Source: Euclidia mi
Taxonomy: Eukaryota; Arthropoda; Insecta; Lepidoptera; Erebidae
DNA length: 64,000 bases
NCBI GenBank assembly: GCA_944739405.2
Contig: OX123193.2
Span: 19,519,516 to 19,583,515, forward strand
Direction of reading: 5' to 3'
Part shown: positions 54,331 through 64,000 of the stretch, in pieces
How the letters are laid out: each line of letters starts with the position of its first letter
Position numbering within the stretch: the stretch's first letter is position 1
Translations under genes and position numbers: made by a program
The notes under the pieces: generated by a model
Databases searched by the model: none
The model's input: only the letters and a program-made list of their open reading frames with translations
What the model was told of the DNA's origin: nothing

Positions 54331-54797
54331 ATTAATTTTGATATCTATATTAATTTCCTGCAGGTGTCCCCAGAACATTTAGGTATAGTAGGACATATTG
54401 CAGGATCATCTGGCTGGTCAGACTATCAAGTTTGGATGCCCAGAGATAGTGTGTCTTTTTTAGGGTTCCGTACCTAAAAGGTAAAAAACCGAACCCTATT
54501 ACTAAGCCTCCGCTGTCTGTCTGTCTGTCTGTCTGTCCATCTGTCTGTCACCAGGCTGTATCTCATAAACCATGATAGCTAGAAAGCTGAAATTTTGACA
54601 AATTATGTATTTCGGTTGCCGCTATAACAACAAATATTAAAAATAAAAAATTTAAAATATTAAGGGGGGGTCCCATACAAAAAACGTGTTTTTTTTCGTA
54701 TTTATTGCTCAAAATTACTAACTGTAACAGGTAGATGCTTAAAATTTTCACAGAATATGTAGTTGTATATTACCTTTTAAAATAAATAATTAAATTT
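54331..54797. repeat. 467 bp inverted duplication, right arm
   Basis: Partner of 51639-52105. Here repeat F continues beyond the arm to 54981, so this side looks like the source and the left side the copy. Confidence 0.9.
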
Positions 54798-54981
54798 AAA
54801 AAAGTAAATAATAAAGGGGGGCTCCCATACAACAAACGTAATTTTTAAGCAATTTGATACTCGATCTTAATAAACAGGTAGAAACTTATAAAGTATTTAA
54901 GTATATATACAACGAACGTGATTTTCGTTTATAGATGATGGTACGGAACCCTTCGTGCGCGAGTCCGACTCGCACTTGCCC
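54462..54981. repeat. Interspersed repeat F, full copy
   Basis: Begins TAGGGTTCCGTACCTAAAAG, has CTGTCTGTCTGTCTGTCTGT and CATGATAGCTAGAAAGCTGA inside, and ends GTACGGAACCCTTCG, GCGCGAGTCCGACTCGCACT. The ends carry GGGTTCCGTACC and GGTACGGAACCC, an inverted repeat. Very common kind of moth repeat, non-coding. Sequence from 54982 to 56225 has no feature I can support. Confidence 0.75.
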
Positions 54982-56358
54982 AATTTTTTTTAACTCCAGT
55001 TTTAAGGTTCATTGTTATGGATGAAAATGGGACCTTATGGTACTGCAGAGGCTCAAGTTGGACGACTGGGTCTTGTTTTGGAAGAAATAAAGACAAATTA
55101 AATGTATTGTTATTTTATGTAGTTTATAATAAGTCAGCTCTTTTAATATGTTCAAATTAAAACTTGCGCAGTATGTAATTGCAAAATATTAATATTATAC
55201 TTAAATTATTGTCCAATACTATCTGTCAAGTGCATTTGAAGGTATTAAAAGTGTGTGTATGTGTAAAAACTGTGAAGAATGTGAACGATGGTGATATCAC
55301 CCTACAATGTAATATTTAAGTTCTCATGTAAGTGACTTTGTCTTTTTTGAGAATAAATATTCTTTAAACCGGGTATTGTTTATTGCTGACGACGAAAAAA
55401 TTATAACACATTCAAACGAAAATATGTTGCATTTTTCATTCGATTTTCGTTAGTTACTTATTTATCTTTCTGTTATAAATTTCTTCGTGATCTTTTCAAA
55501 TATTTACTTTGCGACCTCGTATATTTGCCGCTCGTGCCGCCACGTTGGAAAATAGCGCTCAAATACAGTTTTTTGAGAATAACTCCATTCCAACTCATTT
55601 TACGATAAAACTAGGCCGTAATAAATTAAAGTAGAGAAAATTTCCTTCAAATTATGTAGTGACTTTTTTTGTAAAATTCAGTGTACAAGAGTTTTGGCCA
55701 AATAACTCATTTCACACCAATATGAGGTAGAATTGGTGGTATCCGCTGTAGGCCAGGTAGGTAGTAGTATCCAAGAAAACGCGTAAAGTTTCAGGTATGT
55801 CTGACTCAATTTAAAAAAAATATCTGTTGGAGGATATTGTTTTGTCTCGTAGACCGTGGAGCGAATATCCTCTAAAACGACTACTGTTTTCAGAACACGC
55901 AGACGTTCGTCTGCCTTGTTATGTATTTTTTTATAATAATATATAAGTGTTTTGTGGTAACTAAGCCGGAAACATAATAGCTGAAATTAATTACCTTAAA
56001 ATACGTAAAAAAATAGTTTTGAATCTTTGAAGCTAAGATAAAATTATGATAAAACATTTTATTTGGCTCAAATAACAATGTTGCTTCGTTCATAAATTCA
56101 AAGTGAATAAGACTTATTGACCTTACCTGCATTTAAAAGATTCGAATGAATTACACAATCAACCGCCATCAAGGAGACTATCTCGATGTCTCTTGAACTT
56201 ACGAAATGTAAATGTAATTTACATACAAACATACATACATACTCACGCCTGTTTCCTGGAGGGCTAGGCAGAGACTACGGAACGCCATTTGCAACGATCC
56301 TGACATACCTCTCTTGCTTCATTCACTCCCATCAAGTTTCTCATGCATGCTCTTTTGT

Positions 56359-57213
56359 TTAGGGTACTTCTGACCTGTCCTTTCTAAGGATGTCTCCAAT
56401 CTGGTCAGAGAACGTCCGCCTAGGTCTTCCCCTTCGTCTTGTCCCATTCACACTTGCCTTATATATCTTCTTTGTCAGTCTTTCATCATCTATACTCTCC
56501 ATGTGCCCAAACCATCTTAAAATGCCTTTCTCGATGCTTGTCACTACATCTTCTTTTACCCCACACCACTCTCGTATCACACAATTCTTTAATCTGTTGG
56601 TCAAAGACACACCACACATACTTCTCAGTGCTCTCATTTCTACAGCATTTATTCTACTTTCAAGTCTCTTCTGCCATACCCAACTTTCACTACCATACAT
56701 AAGGGTACGCACTAACACCCCTCTATGCACAGCCAAACGCGCCTTTTTGGACACGTTTTGACTGTTCATAATCGCCTTCAGAGCTCCATTCACACTATTA
56801 CCTACATTAACTCTTCTTTCAATATCTTCTTCATTCTTACCATCTCTTGTAAACAACGTACCTAAGTAAACAAACTCATTCACTTGTTCCACTTGCTGTC
56901 CATCGATCAAAACATTACAAGCCGTAACGGATTCCTCTATTTCAAAAACCATAACTTTCGTTTTACTTACATTCACTTTCATTCCTTTCCTCTCTAATGC
57001 ACCATGCATGATTTTTACCATTTCCTGCAACTCCTCCGCTGAAGATGTAAGTATTACCTGATCAACAGCATAAAGGAGGCATTTGACAAGTAACCCATTC
57101 ATCCTTAATCCGCAGTCACTATATTTTAAATATTGCAAACAACTGTCCATGAAGAGGATAAACAGCCACGGCGACGCTACACATCCCTCTGTCATCTCAT
57201 TCCTGTCTAACAC
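56359..57213 (-). pseudogene. LINE RT second half and C-terminal region
   Basis: Starts EMTEGCVASPWLFILFMDSC, then CLLYAVDQVILTSS. The catalytic box normally reads YADD; here the first Asp is Val, so polymerase activity should be lost. It goes on with KGMKVNVSKTKVMVF, VNEFVYLGTLFTRDGK, LMYGSESWVWQKRLES and GRPRRTFSDQIGDIL. The frame ends at 56359 by a shift; homology continues to the tail. Confidence 0.85.
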
Positions 57214-57218
57214 AGTGT

Positions 57219-57453
57219 CATCATCATCATCAGCCTTTATCAGTCCACTGCTGGACTAGGCCTCTCCTTTGAAAGGAGGAATTGGCCTACTATACCACGC
57301 TGGCCAAACGAGTTGGTATAGGGTTTGTATCAAGTTTTCCTTCTCTTACAGTGCTGTTTTCTGCATAATATGCTCCCTCTGTCGGCTCTTACGACACCCA
57401 TGGGATGATATGGGGTGGTGACAATCCGTATTCTTAATCCGTCACCACACGGA
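57219..57453 (-). mobile_element. SINE-like repeat, family B, complete
   Basis: 235 bp between two copies of ACACAGTGT (57210-57218, 57454-57462). The minus strand begins TCCGTGTGGTGACGGATTAA and ends in GAT repeats. It cuts the RT of the LINE. Confidence 0.88.
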
Positions 57454-58119
57454 ACACAGTGTATGCCCCGTTTATCCTCACACAAGCTCTAGAATCCTCA
57501 TAACGGGATTTCAGAGCTCGAATGAGGCTGCTGTCCACCCCATTCATTGACAGCACCGACCACATTTCATTCCTCACCACTTTATCGTAAGCCTTTTCCA
57601 AATCCACGAATGCGCAATAGACCTTTTGACCTTTGGCCAAAAACTTTTCGGCTATGCTTTGTAAGGAAAAAACCTGATCCATACATCTCATACCCTTTCG
57701 GAATCCCGCTTGTACATCCCATATTTTCTTGTCGGTTACTTTCATGACTCTTTCAATCAGTACCTTTGCATACAATTTGCCATCAATGCTGAGAAGGCTA
57801 ATGCCTCTATAGTTTTTTGCAGTCTTGTTGCGAGCTTTTTCCTTTATAAAGAGGCACAACTACAGCTGTGGCCCAGTCATTAGGTACTCGGCCGGTTTCC
57901 CAGCACAAATTATATAACCGCTGCAACTGACCAACTATGATGTCCAGCCATCAGCATTTCGACTGTAATCCTATCATATCCTGCAGCCTTACCTACTATC
58001 ATACTTCCCAGTGCCTTCACGATCTCATCCACGCCAATAACGCTTTCATCATTGCTATCGTTACCATTCATTTCATCGATCGGTGTCTCTATCGCAGTTC
58101 TTTCAAATAACCCTTCAAA
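57434..58119 (-). pseudogene. LINE RT first half
   Basis: Frame 57859-57434 has KTAKNYRGISLLSIDGKLYA, WDVQAGFRKGMRCMDQ, YCAFVDLEKAYDKVVRNEMW and ACVRINGAYTVFRV. The part 57860-58119 is RT start in broken frames. The frame stops at the SINE. Confidence 0.82.
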
Positions 58120-59031
58120 TTACTCTTTCCATCTCTTCAGCACGCACGATTCACTATTGACTATCCTTCCATTCTTGTCTCTGATCGATGTGTATTTTGA
58201 GGATTGAGTTCTTCCTCGAACTGCACGAACGGCTTTCCAGAAAAACTTAATGTTTCTCCGGAAATCGTCAGATAATCTGCTATCAAACTCATCTTTCTTT
58301 TCCTCTTTTTTCCTTTTAACCATTTCTTTTACTATTCTTTTTGACCTAACAAACTCCTTTCTTGCTTCATCTATGTCCTCGCTTGTTGCTTTTCCCATTC
58401 TTTCATTTGCTCTGACAGCCAACCAATCTAACCAAGCTTTCTTCTTCTCTGACACTGCTGATTGTATATCCTTGTCCAACCATGTATTCTTAACCTTTCG
58501 TATTTTCCTTCTCTTGATCACACCACATACTTCAGACGCTACACATACTACCTCTTCTTTAAAGGACTGCCACAATTCATCCATATCATTTATGCCATCG
58601 AACCTCTCAAATCTTGCTATCAATCTTCGTTTATACTCATCTTTCACATCTTTCTCTTGTAGATTTTCTACTTTTATTCTTTCCAAGACTCTATTTTCGT
58701 TATGCTCTCGGTGTCGCCATCCTTTAAAGAGCCCACTTATTCGGCTCAACACCAAGAAGTGGTCTGTGTGGATGCCGATACCTCGATACACCCTTGTATC
58801 CAACACGTTCTTTCTCAATCGTTCATCTACTATTACAAAGTCAATCATACTTCTTCTAACATTTTTCGCCTCACGCGTATACATATGTATCCTTTTGTGA
58901 TCAAACATGGTGTTTGTCACACAAAAGTTCCACTCCAAACAAACCTCAAGCAGTGCTTTTCCATTTTCATTCACACTCTTATCACCGAATGCACCTAACA
59001 CCTTTTCAAATCCATCTCGTTTCAAACCCAT
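58120..59031 (-). pseudogene. LINE endonuclease end and linker
   Basis: Continues the endonuclease with LLEVCLEWNFCVTNTMFDHK, RRSMIDFVIVDERLRK and GIGIHTDHFLVLSRI, the terminal D-H pair, then a charged linker (KRRKIRKVKNTWLDKDIQSA) leading to RT. It overlaps the next ORF by a few codons in another frame: a one-base shift after DFNGWV. Confidence 0.82.
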
Positions 59032-59786
59032 CCATTGAAATCCCCTAACAAGATCAATCTTTCGTTATCCTTACATTTCCTCAAAATTTCTCTTATACTC
59101 TCCCAAAAGTCCTGCCTTTCGTCTTGCTCTTGCTGTGACATACCCGTAACTTTATTGACCGGGGCGTACACCCCAATAATAAAGCCACGAGTAAGTTCTA
59201 CTTTAAATCTCATCCATAGTAGCCTAGCATTTACACATTCAAACTCTTTTACACACTCATTCATTCGCGCAGATAGTATTACACCAACTCCCTTGCAGGC
59301 TCTGGTGGTAATATCTACCCAAGACCAATACGCCGTATATGTGCCATGCTGGGTGGTGTCACACCCTTTCCTTTTTGTTTCATTCACACAAAGAACATCA
59401 ATCTTTCTATCATCCATCATCTGACATACTTCATCCAATTTGCCGTCCATCCCGCCTCCAACGTTCAACGTTGCAAACCGGCTTACCATAGGCCGCTTTT
59501 CACCCTCGCGGGACGTGACGGGTTGCGAACCGCGTCGCCGCCGTATCGAGAAGAAGTAGCTTTTGTTCCCATAGCGTTCCCACGAGATGTAGGGATCTAG
59601 ACTGTCCACCCCCGCAGAGCCCTTTACGGGGGTACGGCGGAATATCAGCTGTGCCCTGTGACCGCCAACACAGGAAATGTAATATTTATAAGTGGGATAT
59701 AGGAGGTAACTACGATAGTGAGTGGTGATACAAAGTGAAAGGGCGTGGTTGAGATTGAGTCTCAAGAAAATACGTGCTTCAGACAA
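59022..59786 (-). pseudogene. LINE endonuclease, N-terminal part
   Basis: Reads VSRFATLNVGGGMDGKLDEV, then DRKIDVLCVNETKRKG (catalytic Glu), VGVILSARMNECVKEFECV and ERLILLGDFNGWV (D and N of the APE fold). The first 100 residues are not conserved and are probably 5' UTR translated. Start choice is uncertain. Confidence 0.82.
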
Positions 59787-59800
59787 AAACAGACACTAAT

Positions 59801-61340
59801 ACAAAGAAAGTATTATTACAGATAATACTATACTACTAACGCTAACTAAAATTGAAACCCGCAATTTTCGATGTATCCATAGATTTGGAGATTCGAGATA
59901 CATGTTAGACATAATTATTTTGTTTGGAGCTTATGTCAAAAATGATACCAAAATCTTTAAAAAATTTATAGATAAAATTTAATATCGAATTCAGCAACAA
60001 GACATATAATAATGACATTTACAAAATGAAAGGCAACCTTTATTACTCAACATTAAGCAAATATAACTCAATTCATACGAAACATACAATTTTATGGCGG
60101 GTAATACAGGTGAAAATATTTTCGACAACACATCATAAAAATGTAGATTGACAGTTTCTTTATGTACTCGTTACCTTTTTGCTTTGATATCGTTTGTCTC
60201 ACAATTACCTACTTCACCTTAGCTTGTAATAAATAACATATAAACGAAGGATCTGATGCGTTGAGTTATAAGAAAACAAAAAATCAGTTTTAGACCATGG
60301 AGGAATTTTATTGTACTGTATGTAACCAATGATTAACTAACTGGACTAGTTAATCGTTGGCCACCTCAACGGTTAACATAGCCCCAAATGTTGGTCCAAT
60401 CATCATCGAAAAGATCCGATCCCATAGGACAACGTTTAAGTGATTCACTGATAATAAATTTTTGTATTCTTTGTATTCATACCGTTTCTTGGTTGAAAGT
60501 ATGTAAAGTCTCTATTGATCTTGGTGCAGGCGTAGTCTTAGAAATAAATTATCGAGGGTGGTCTAGCGCTAGGACACGTGTGTTGATTGACTGTCCTTGA
60601 GATATCATGTATGTTTGTGACTTTTATAATTAGCTTTGATCTATTTTTGATACATTAGGTTAAATTCTACTGACATATGTACCAGTACACAACTTTTACA
60701 TCACTTTTTTGCTGATCCGTGCTAAATTGTATTGATTCTGAATAACATTAATAACGTTTATGAAACATCCCGAAATGATAGGCCTAGATTGTAATTGGAA
60801 CCGAATAATATGCTTAAATGACTCAGTATAATTACGAAAAAGTACTATTAGACAGCAATACCGCATTGCGGCATATTTGCGAGAAGCTTTCACTAACGCA
60901 AAACTAATATTCTAATATTTTTATCTGTAGCAGATGATTTATGATGCTATTTGCCACAAGGAAGCTATTACTTACGCTGATAAGCAAGACCAATTTCTGA
61001 GCTTTCGTAATACTTTGGCATATAGAGTGCCTGGTAAGTAATGGCTCGGTCCAAAGTCGTAACAAAGTTCTTGTTGGCGTTTATAGTTTACAAAGTATTG
61101 CACACTCTTATAAAGACGACAAGCATACCATGACCTAAACGTTTTACGCTGGCGAGGTAAATTTTGTTAAGAGTTATCTGGAGATTTGCTCCCGGTAGCG
61201 GGGATTTAAAATCACTTTGCCGATGGGTTATATAGCTATTAGACTGATTATGAAAACCAATCTACAAATTAAGTAAGATCAAACTCATCGAAAATTGAGT
61301 ACTTAATATAATTATTTATTTTAATTATAAATTCATAATA
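59801..61340. other. Unassigned AT-rich sequence
   Basis: No open frame with a known domain, no repeat shared with the rest of the window, no clear splice-flanked exon. Confidence 0.5.
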
Positions 61341-61344
61341 TGTT

Positions 61345-61680
61345 GTAAATCGTCAATATTACCCTGAGTTAACGCTTAGGAATATGACACCACCTAAATA
61401 TTATTCTATGGGTGCCGTAAAGAACGATTTAGGAAGATTTACGAAGCAAATATCGTATCTCGCCAACAAGCAGTTGTTTCTAGCGAGGGAAATGTTATTT
61501 TATATTTTGAAGTATTAAAAAAGGAATAATAAATTAAAAATAAATTGTATCTTTGCGAAGGAACAAAAAGAATGACATCAAATCCTGTATCAACCTGTAT
61601 TGTCAGCATGGCATAGAAGACCAAATCTGGTTATTATCTCACAGTGATCATTCCTCGCATTGGAATGCAAAATACTGTAT
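61345..61680 (+). repeat. Very old family B copy, split
   Basis: GACACCACCTAAATATTATT, CTATGGGTGCCGTAAAGAAC and, after about 110 extra bases, GACATCAAATCCTGTATCAA, GTCAGCATGGCATAGAAGAC line up in order with family B. Many differences. 61681-62425 shows nothing certain. Confidence 0.5.
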
Positions 61681-62429
61681 CATCAAATCGGCCGTTTATT
61701 ATTATTGCATTTCACGTAATGTGCCTTGATTGGGTTAACTGATTATATCAGGTTGAGATTTTACCGTAAGTTATTTTTTTTAAGTTTTAAGAAAAAACAG
61801 CACTCGGTGGTTGACCTCTTCAAAAGTGAACGTTTACACGTGTCACGTAATTTATTTCGCAGGAGGAAGAGGTAATCGAAATCTGTTTAAGTTTAATTGC
61901 AGCAATGAATCACTTAGTAAATGGTTCCACCATAAGTCGGAAAACTGCTTTAATGGCATTTGATACTTGATGTCTGCATTTAAAACAAGTGTGTTACAGT
62001 AAGTGTCTATATCAATTATCAAAACTTAATTATATTAAATTTATATCTACAATTGTACGTTATTTGTAAATGTAATAAGTTCCAACATAGGAATCCCGTC
62101 CCATGATTACAAATGGTGTAAGCCACGCCGAAACGTCTTGAATTAAGTATTTCACCTTTATTTTCATTGTTAGTATTTTTATAATTCCGCGAAGTTGTAT
62201 TTAAATGTAAGTATTGTAACCCTGCAAAACACAAAACATACATTCATACACATCTTTAACAACAAGGGGATAAGCAACAATGAAAAAACGTCATGCGTGA
62301 ACAAAAGATCAAGCATTGAACTTGTCAAGCAGGCCCAAGAGCATATTATCAGTAATTATTATGTTAAAAAAGCACAAAACCGCAACACTATCAAGTATTG
62401 GGGCAGTTAATGCTTATCCCGGTTGCATC

Positions 62430-62761
62430 TAAAGACTAATGCCTTAAAGCCCAAGGTCTGCTTTCTAGTCTAAGCAGATATGATACAATATCAGTTTTTT
62501 TCACAGAGCGCCGTCTGACCGTCTGCCTTCTGCAACCCAACAGGATAGCAATATTCTATGACTTCGACCAGTATCAGTTTATTTGTGGGTACTGACCAGT
62601 AACTTATCCATGTTGCTTATCCATGACAGCCGGAACCGGCAGATTAACGTAATCTCCAAGGCACGGGGCCACTTCAAAAGTTAGTGGTGCCTGCCATGGA
62701 TTCGAATACGATACCCTCTGAATCGTAGTCTGTTGGTATTTCCACTTTGCTATCGCTGCCT
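62430..62761 (-). mobile_element. tRNA-derived SINE, family D
   Basis: Third copy of the 16.4 kb unit: GGTCTGCTTTCTAGTCTAAG near its 3' end, TTCTGCAACCCAACAGGATA in the middle, and GATTCGAATACGATACCCTC with CTGTTGGTATTTCC and GCTATCGCTGCC at the head. Diverged. Confidence 0.75.
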
Positions 62762-64000
62762 CACATCAATATCATCAAAATCGTTTAGTAATAAGATATC
62801 CAAATGGAAAATCAATCACTTAATGCTCCATTTAAAATTCTATTACGGTTCTTATAAAAGTAATCAATTCGAAAGGTTCTTTGAGGAAGAGCAAAATAGC
62901 CTCAGATCTATAGAGAAAGATAATTGCAAACGCTTTTTTGTTCTTTTAGCTTCGCATTTCCCTATAAATCTCAATAAAAATATATTAAATGCCAGAATTA
63001 ATTAAGTCTGCGCGGTTGTTCCACCATTTAGTACTGCGCCAAATATTGTTTGGTTTTGATCCCCACTCTGACAATACTTTGTGAGATCTATAACTATTAA
63101 AAAGTAAATTAGTAGTATGTTCATTTAGTTTGTAACTAAATGAACACTAGCACAACTTTGACATTAAAACAATTGTAGGATTTAGGATTAATACGCATGA
63201 TTTCACCTAACCAGTTTTTAAAACACTCCAAAAATACGTTCATCTGAAATAGACTTCATGTTCATGAAATTTACGGTCCTTGAAATAGCGAACTGTCGCT
63301 ACTCAAATGATTTATGGCAATGGAACTTGACCTGATTTATTGCGCACAAAATTGGTAACCGATTGACATAGTCGGTTAGCCGCAGGGTAAAGCGGGCCGA
63401 AAGCGAGTAACAACTGTATTTGGTAAGTGGGAATTTTCGATAACTCAATTGTCTCATTTATATGTTGTGAATATCAAAAAAACCAAAGCGTATGTTTGGC
63501 TCAACTTGAAAATATCATAACAGCTTCAATCTATTAAGCTTAAACTGTAAAAAATACAGTACAAATTGTATAGTAATTATGTGTGAAATGAAATTATATT
63601 TTATTTTTGGCTCCTGTGGTCGGTGTATCGAAAAATGTCGGTGACCTTTAATTATTTCGTGCACGTCGTCCGTGATAAAATATATTTTATGCAGACGGAT
63701 CCAATTAAATTTGTTGTAGTATCCCATTTAAACGACTGCAGCAGAGTAGTTTCTAGCAGAAGGGGATGGCGTGCTATCGTGAAGCAAATCATATCTCTCC
63801 ATACCAGTCCAGTCATTTATTACACTACTTAGGACTAATAAATAGAATACCAAGGCTCGTATTCTATTTAACTGCTGTTTTGCCGATGATGCTTGTCCTA
63901 AATGTACAATATTTTATCTTACTATCGAAGAAAGTTGCAAGACGAGGTTTTCTGAAAGTGATGGAAGATGGAAATATACCTATTTATTTTTATTTACAAC
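62762..64000. other. Unassigned AT-rich sequence
   Basis: Short open frames only (for instance 62733-63005), without a recognised domain or splice context. No repeat shared with other parts of the window. Confidence 0.5.

Larger units (their letters stand above)
56228..59800 (-). mobile_element. Nearly complete LINE with the family A tail
   Basis: Read from 59800 down: 5' UTR, APE endonuclease, linker, RT, post-RT region and a 3' end with CTCTGCCTAGCCCTCCAGGA and TATG repeats at 56225-56245. A family B SINE interrupts it at 57219-57453. It is the long relative of the fragment at 41045-41691. One ORF with endonuclease before RT and a microsatellite tail suggests the RTE group, but the clade is not certain. 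Confidence 0.82.

Noticed and set aside
54994..55090. Plus-strand terminal exon after AACTCCAG, with AATAAA at 55.35 kb
   Set aside because: No frame gives a recognised domain, and it lies directly at the end of repeat F.
58250..58900. 216-codon plus-strand frame
   Set aside because: Antisense of the LINE endonuclease and linker; Ser/Leu-rich without a domain.
62096..62150. Penelope LTR remnant suggested by CACGCCGAAACGTC
   Set aside because: Only the short GCCGAAACGT agrees; flanks do not match the other copies.

Overview
The window reads as nuclear DNA of a lepidopteran insect (moth or butterfly). It is AT-rich, intron-bearing and very dense in transposable elements. The insect call rests on exons of a dual-domain C-type lectin of the immulectin kind, on BEL/Pao, Ty3/gypsy, Dong/R4, RTE, Penelope and Helitron-like elements together, and on several SINE and LINE tails that recur through the window and that I know from moth genomes. 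No bacterial operon, CRISPR array, rRNA gene or intact tRNA gene was seen. I found no convincing new biological system; the interest lies in the nesting of elements, the inverted repeats and two host genes buried in them.

Layout. 1-2022 is a broken LINE with an RTE tail inserted into it. 2.3-5.0 kb holds a GC-rich repeat, a SINE with its target duplication and four hairpin or MITE-like elements. 5.3-9.4 kb is a minus-strand LINE wreck, an RTE tail, an FP_C-type ORF1 relic and two SINEs. 10.4-16.3 kb holds an (AT)n tract, a zeste-like exon, SINEs and a 3 kb TTAA-flanked element that contains a 1.36 kb palindrome. 16.4-29.4 kb is a five-level nest: a SINE whose (TAA)n tail received a Dong/R4 LINE, which received a BEL/Pao element, which received a Helitron-like element, which received another SINE. 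29.7-30.7 kb carries the 5' exons of a zeste/Myb-SANT-like gene on the minus strand; its probable last exon lies at 11.0-11.3 kb, beyond the nest.

31.6-37.7 kb holds two inverted copies of one repeat, one of them interrupted by a TTAA element, around a Penelope-like element with a GIY-YIG nuclease. 38.0-51.6 kb is a C-type lectin gene on the minus strand whose last intron has swallowed an 11.5 kb gypsy element. The gypsy element itself carries LINE, SINE, Helitron-like and RTE insertions. 51.6-55.0 kb is a pair of nearly identical 467 bp inverted arms around repeats; the left arm abuts a lectin exon that lacks a splice acceptor. 56.2-59.8 kb is a nearly complete LINE on the minus strand with a SINE inside. 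59.8-64.0 kb is mostly unassigned AT-rich DNA with two old SINE copies.

Almost every element ORF is broken by stops, frameshifts or insertions, so little here looks able to move by itself. The least damaged is the Dong/R4 element: one in-frame stop plus the BEL/Pao insertion. Coordinates of element ends are good to a few bases where a target duplication is quoted, otherwise to roughly 10-40 bases.
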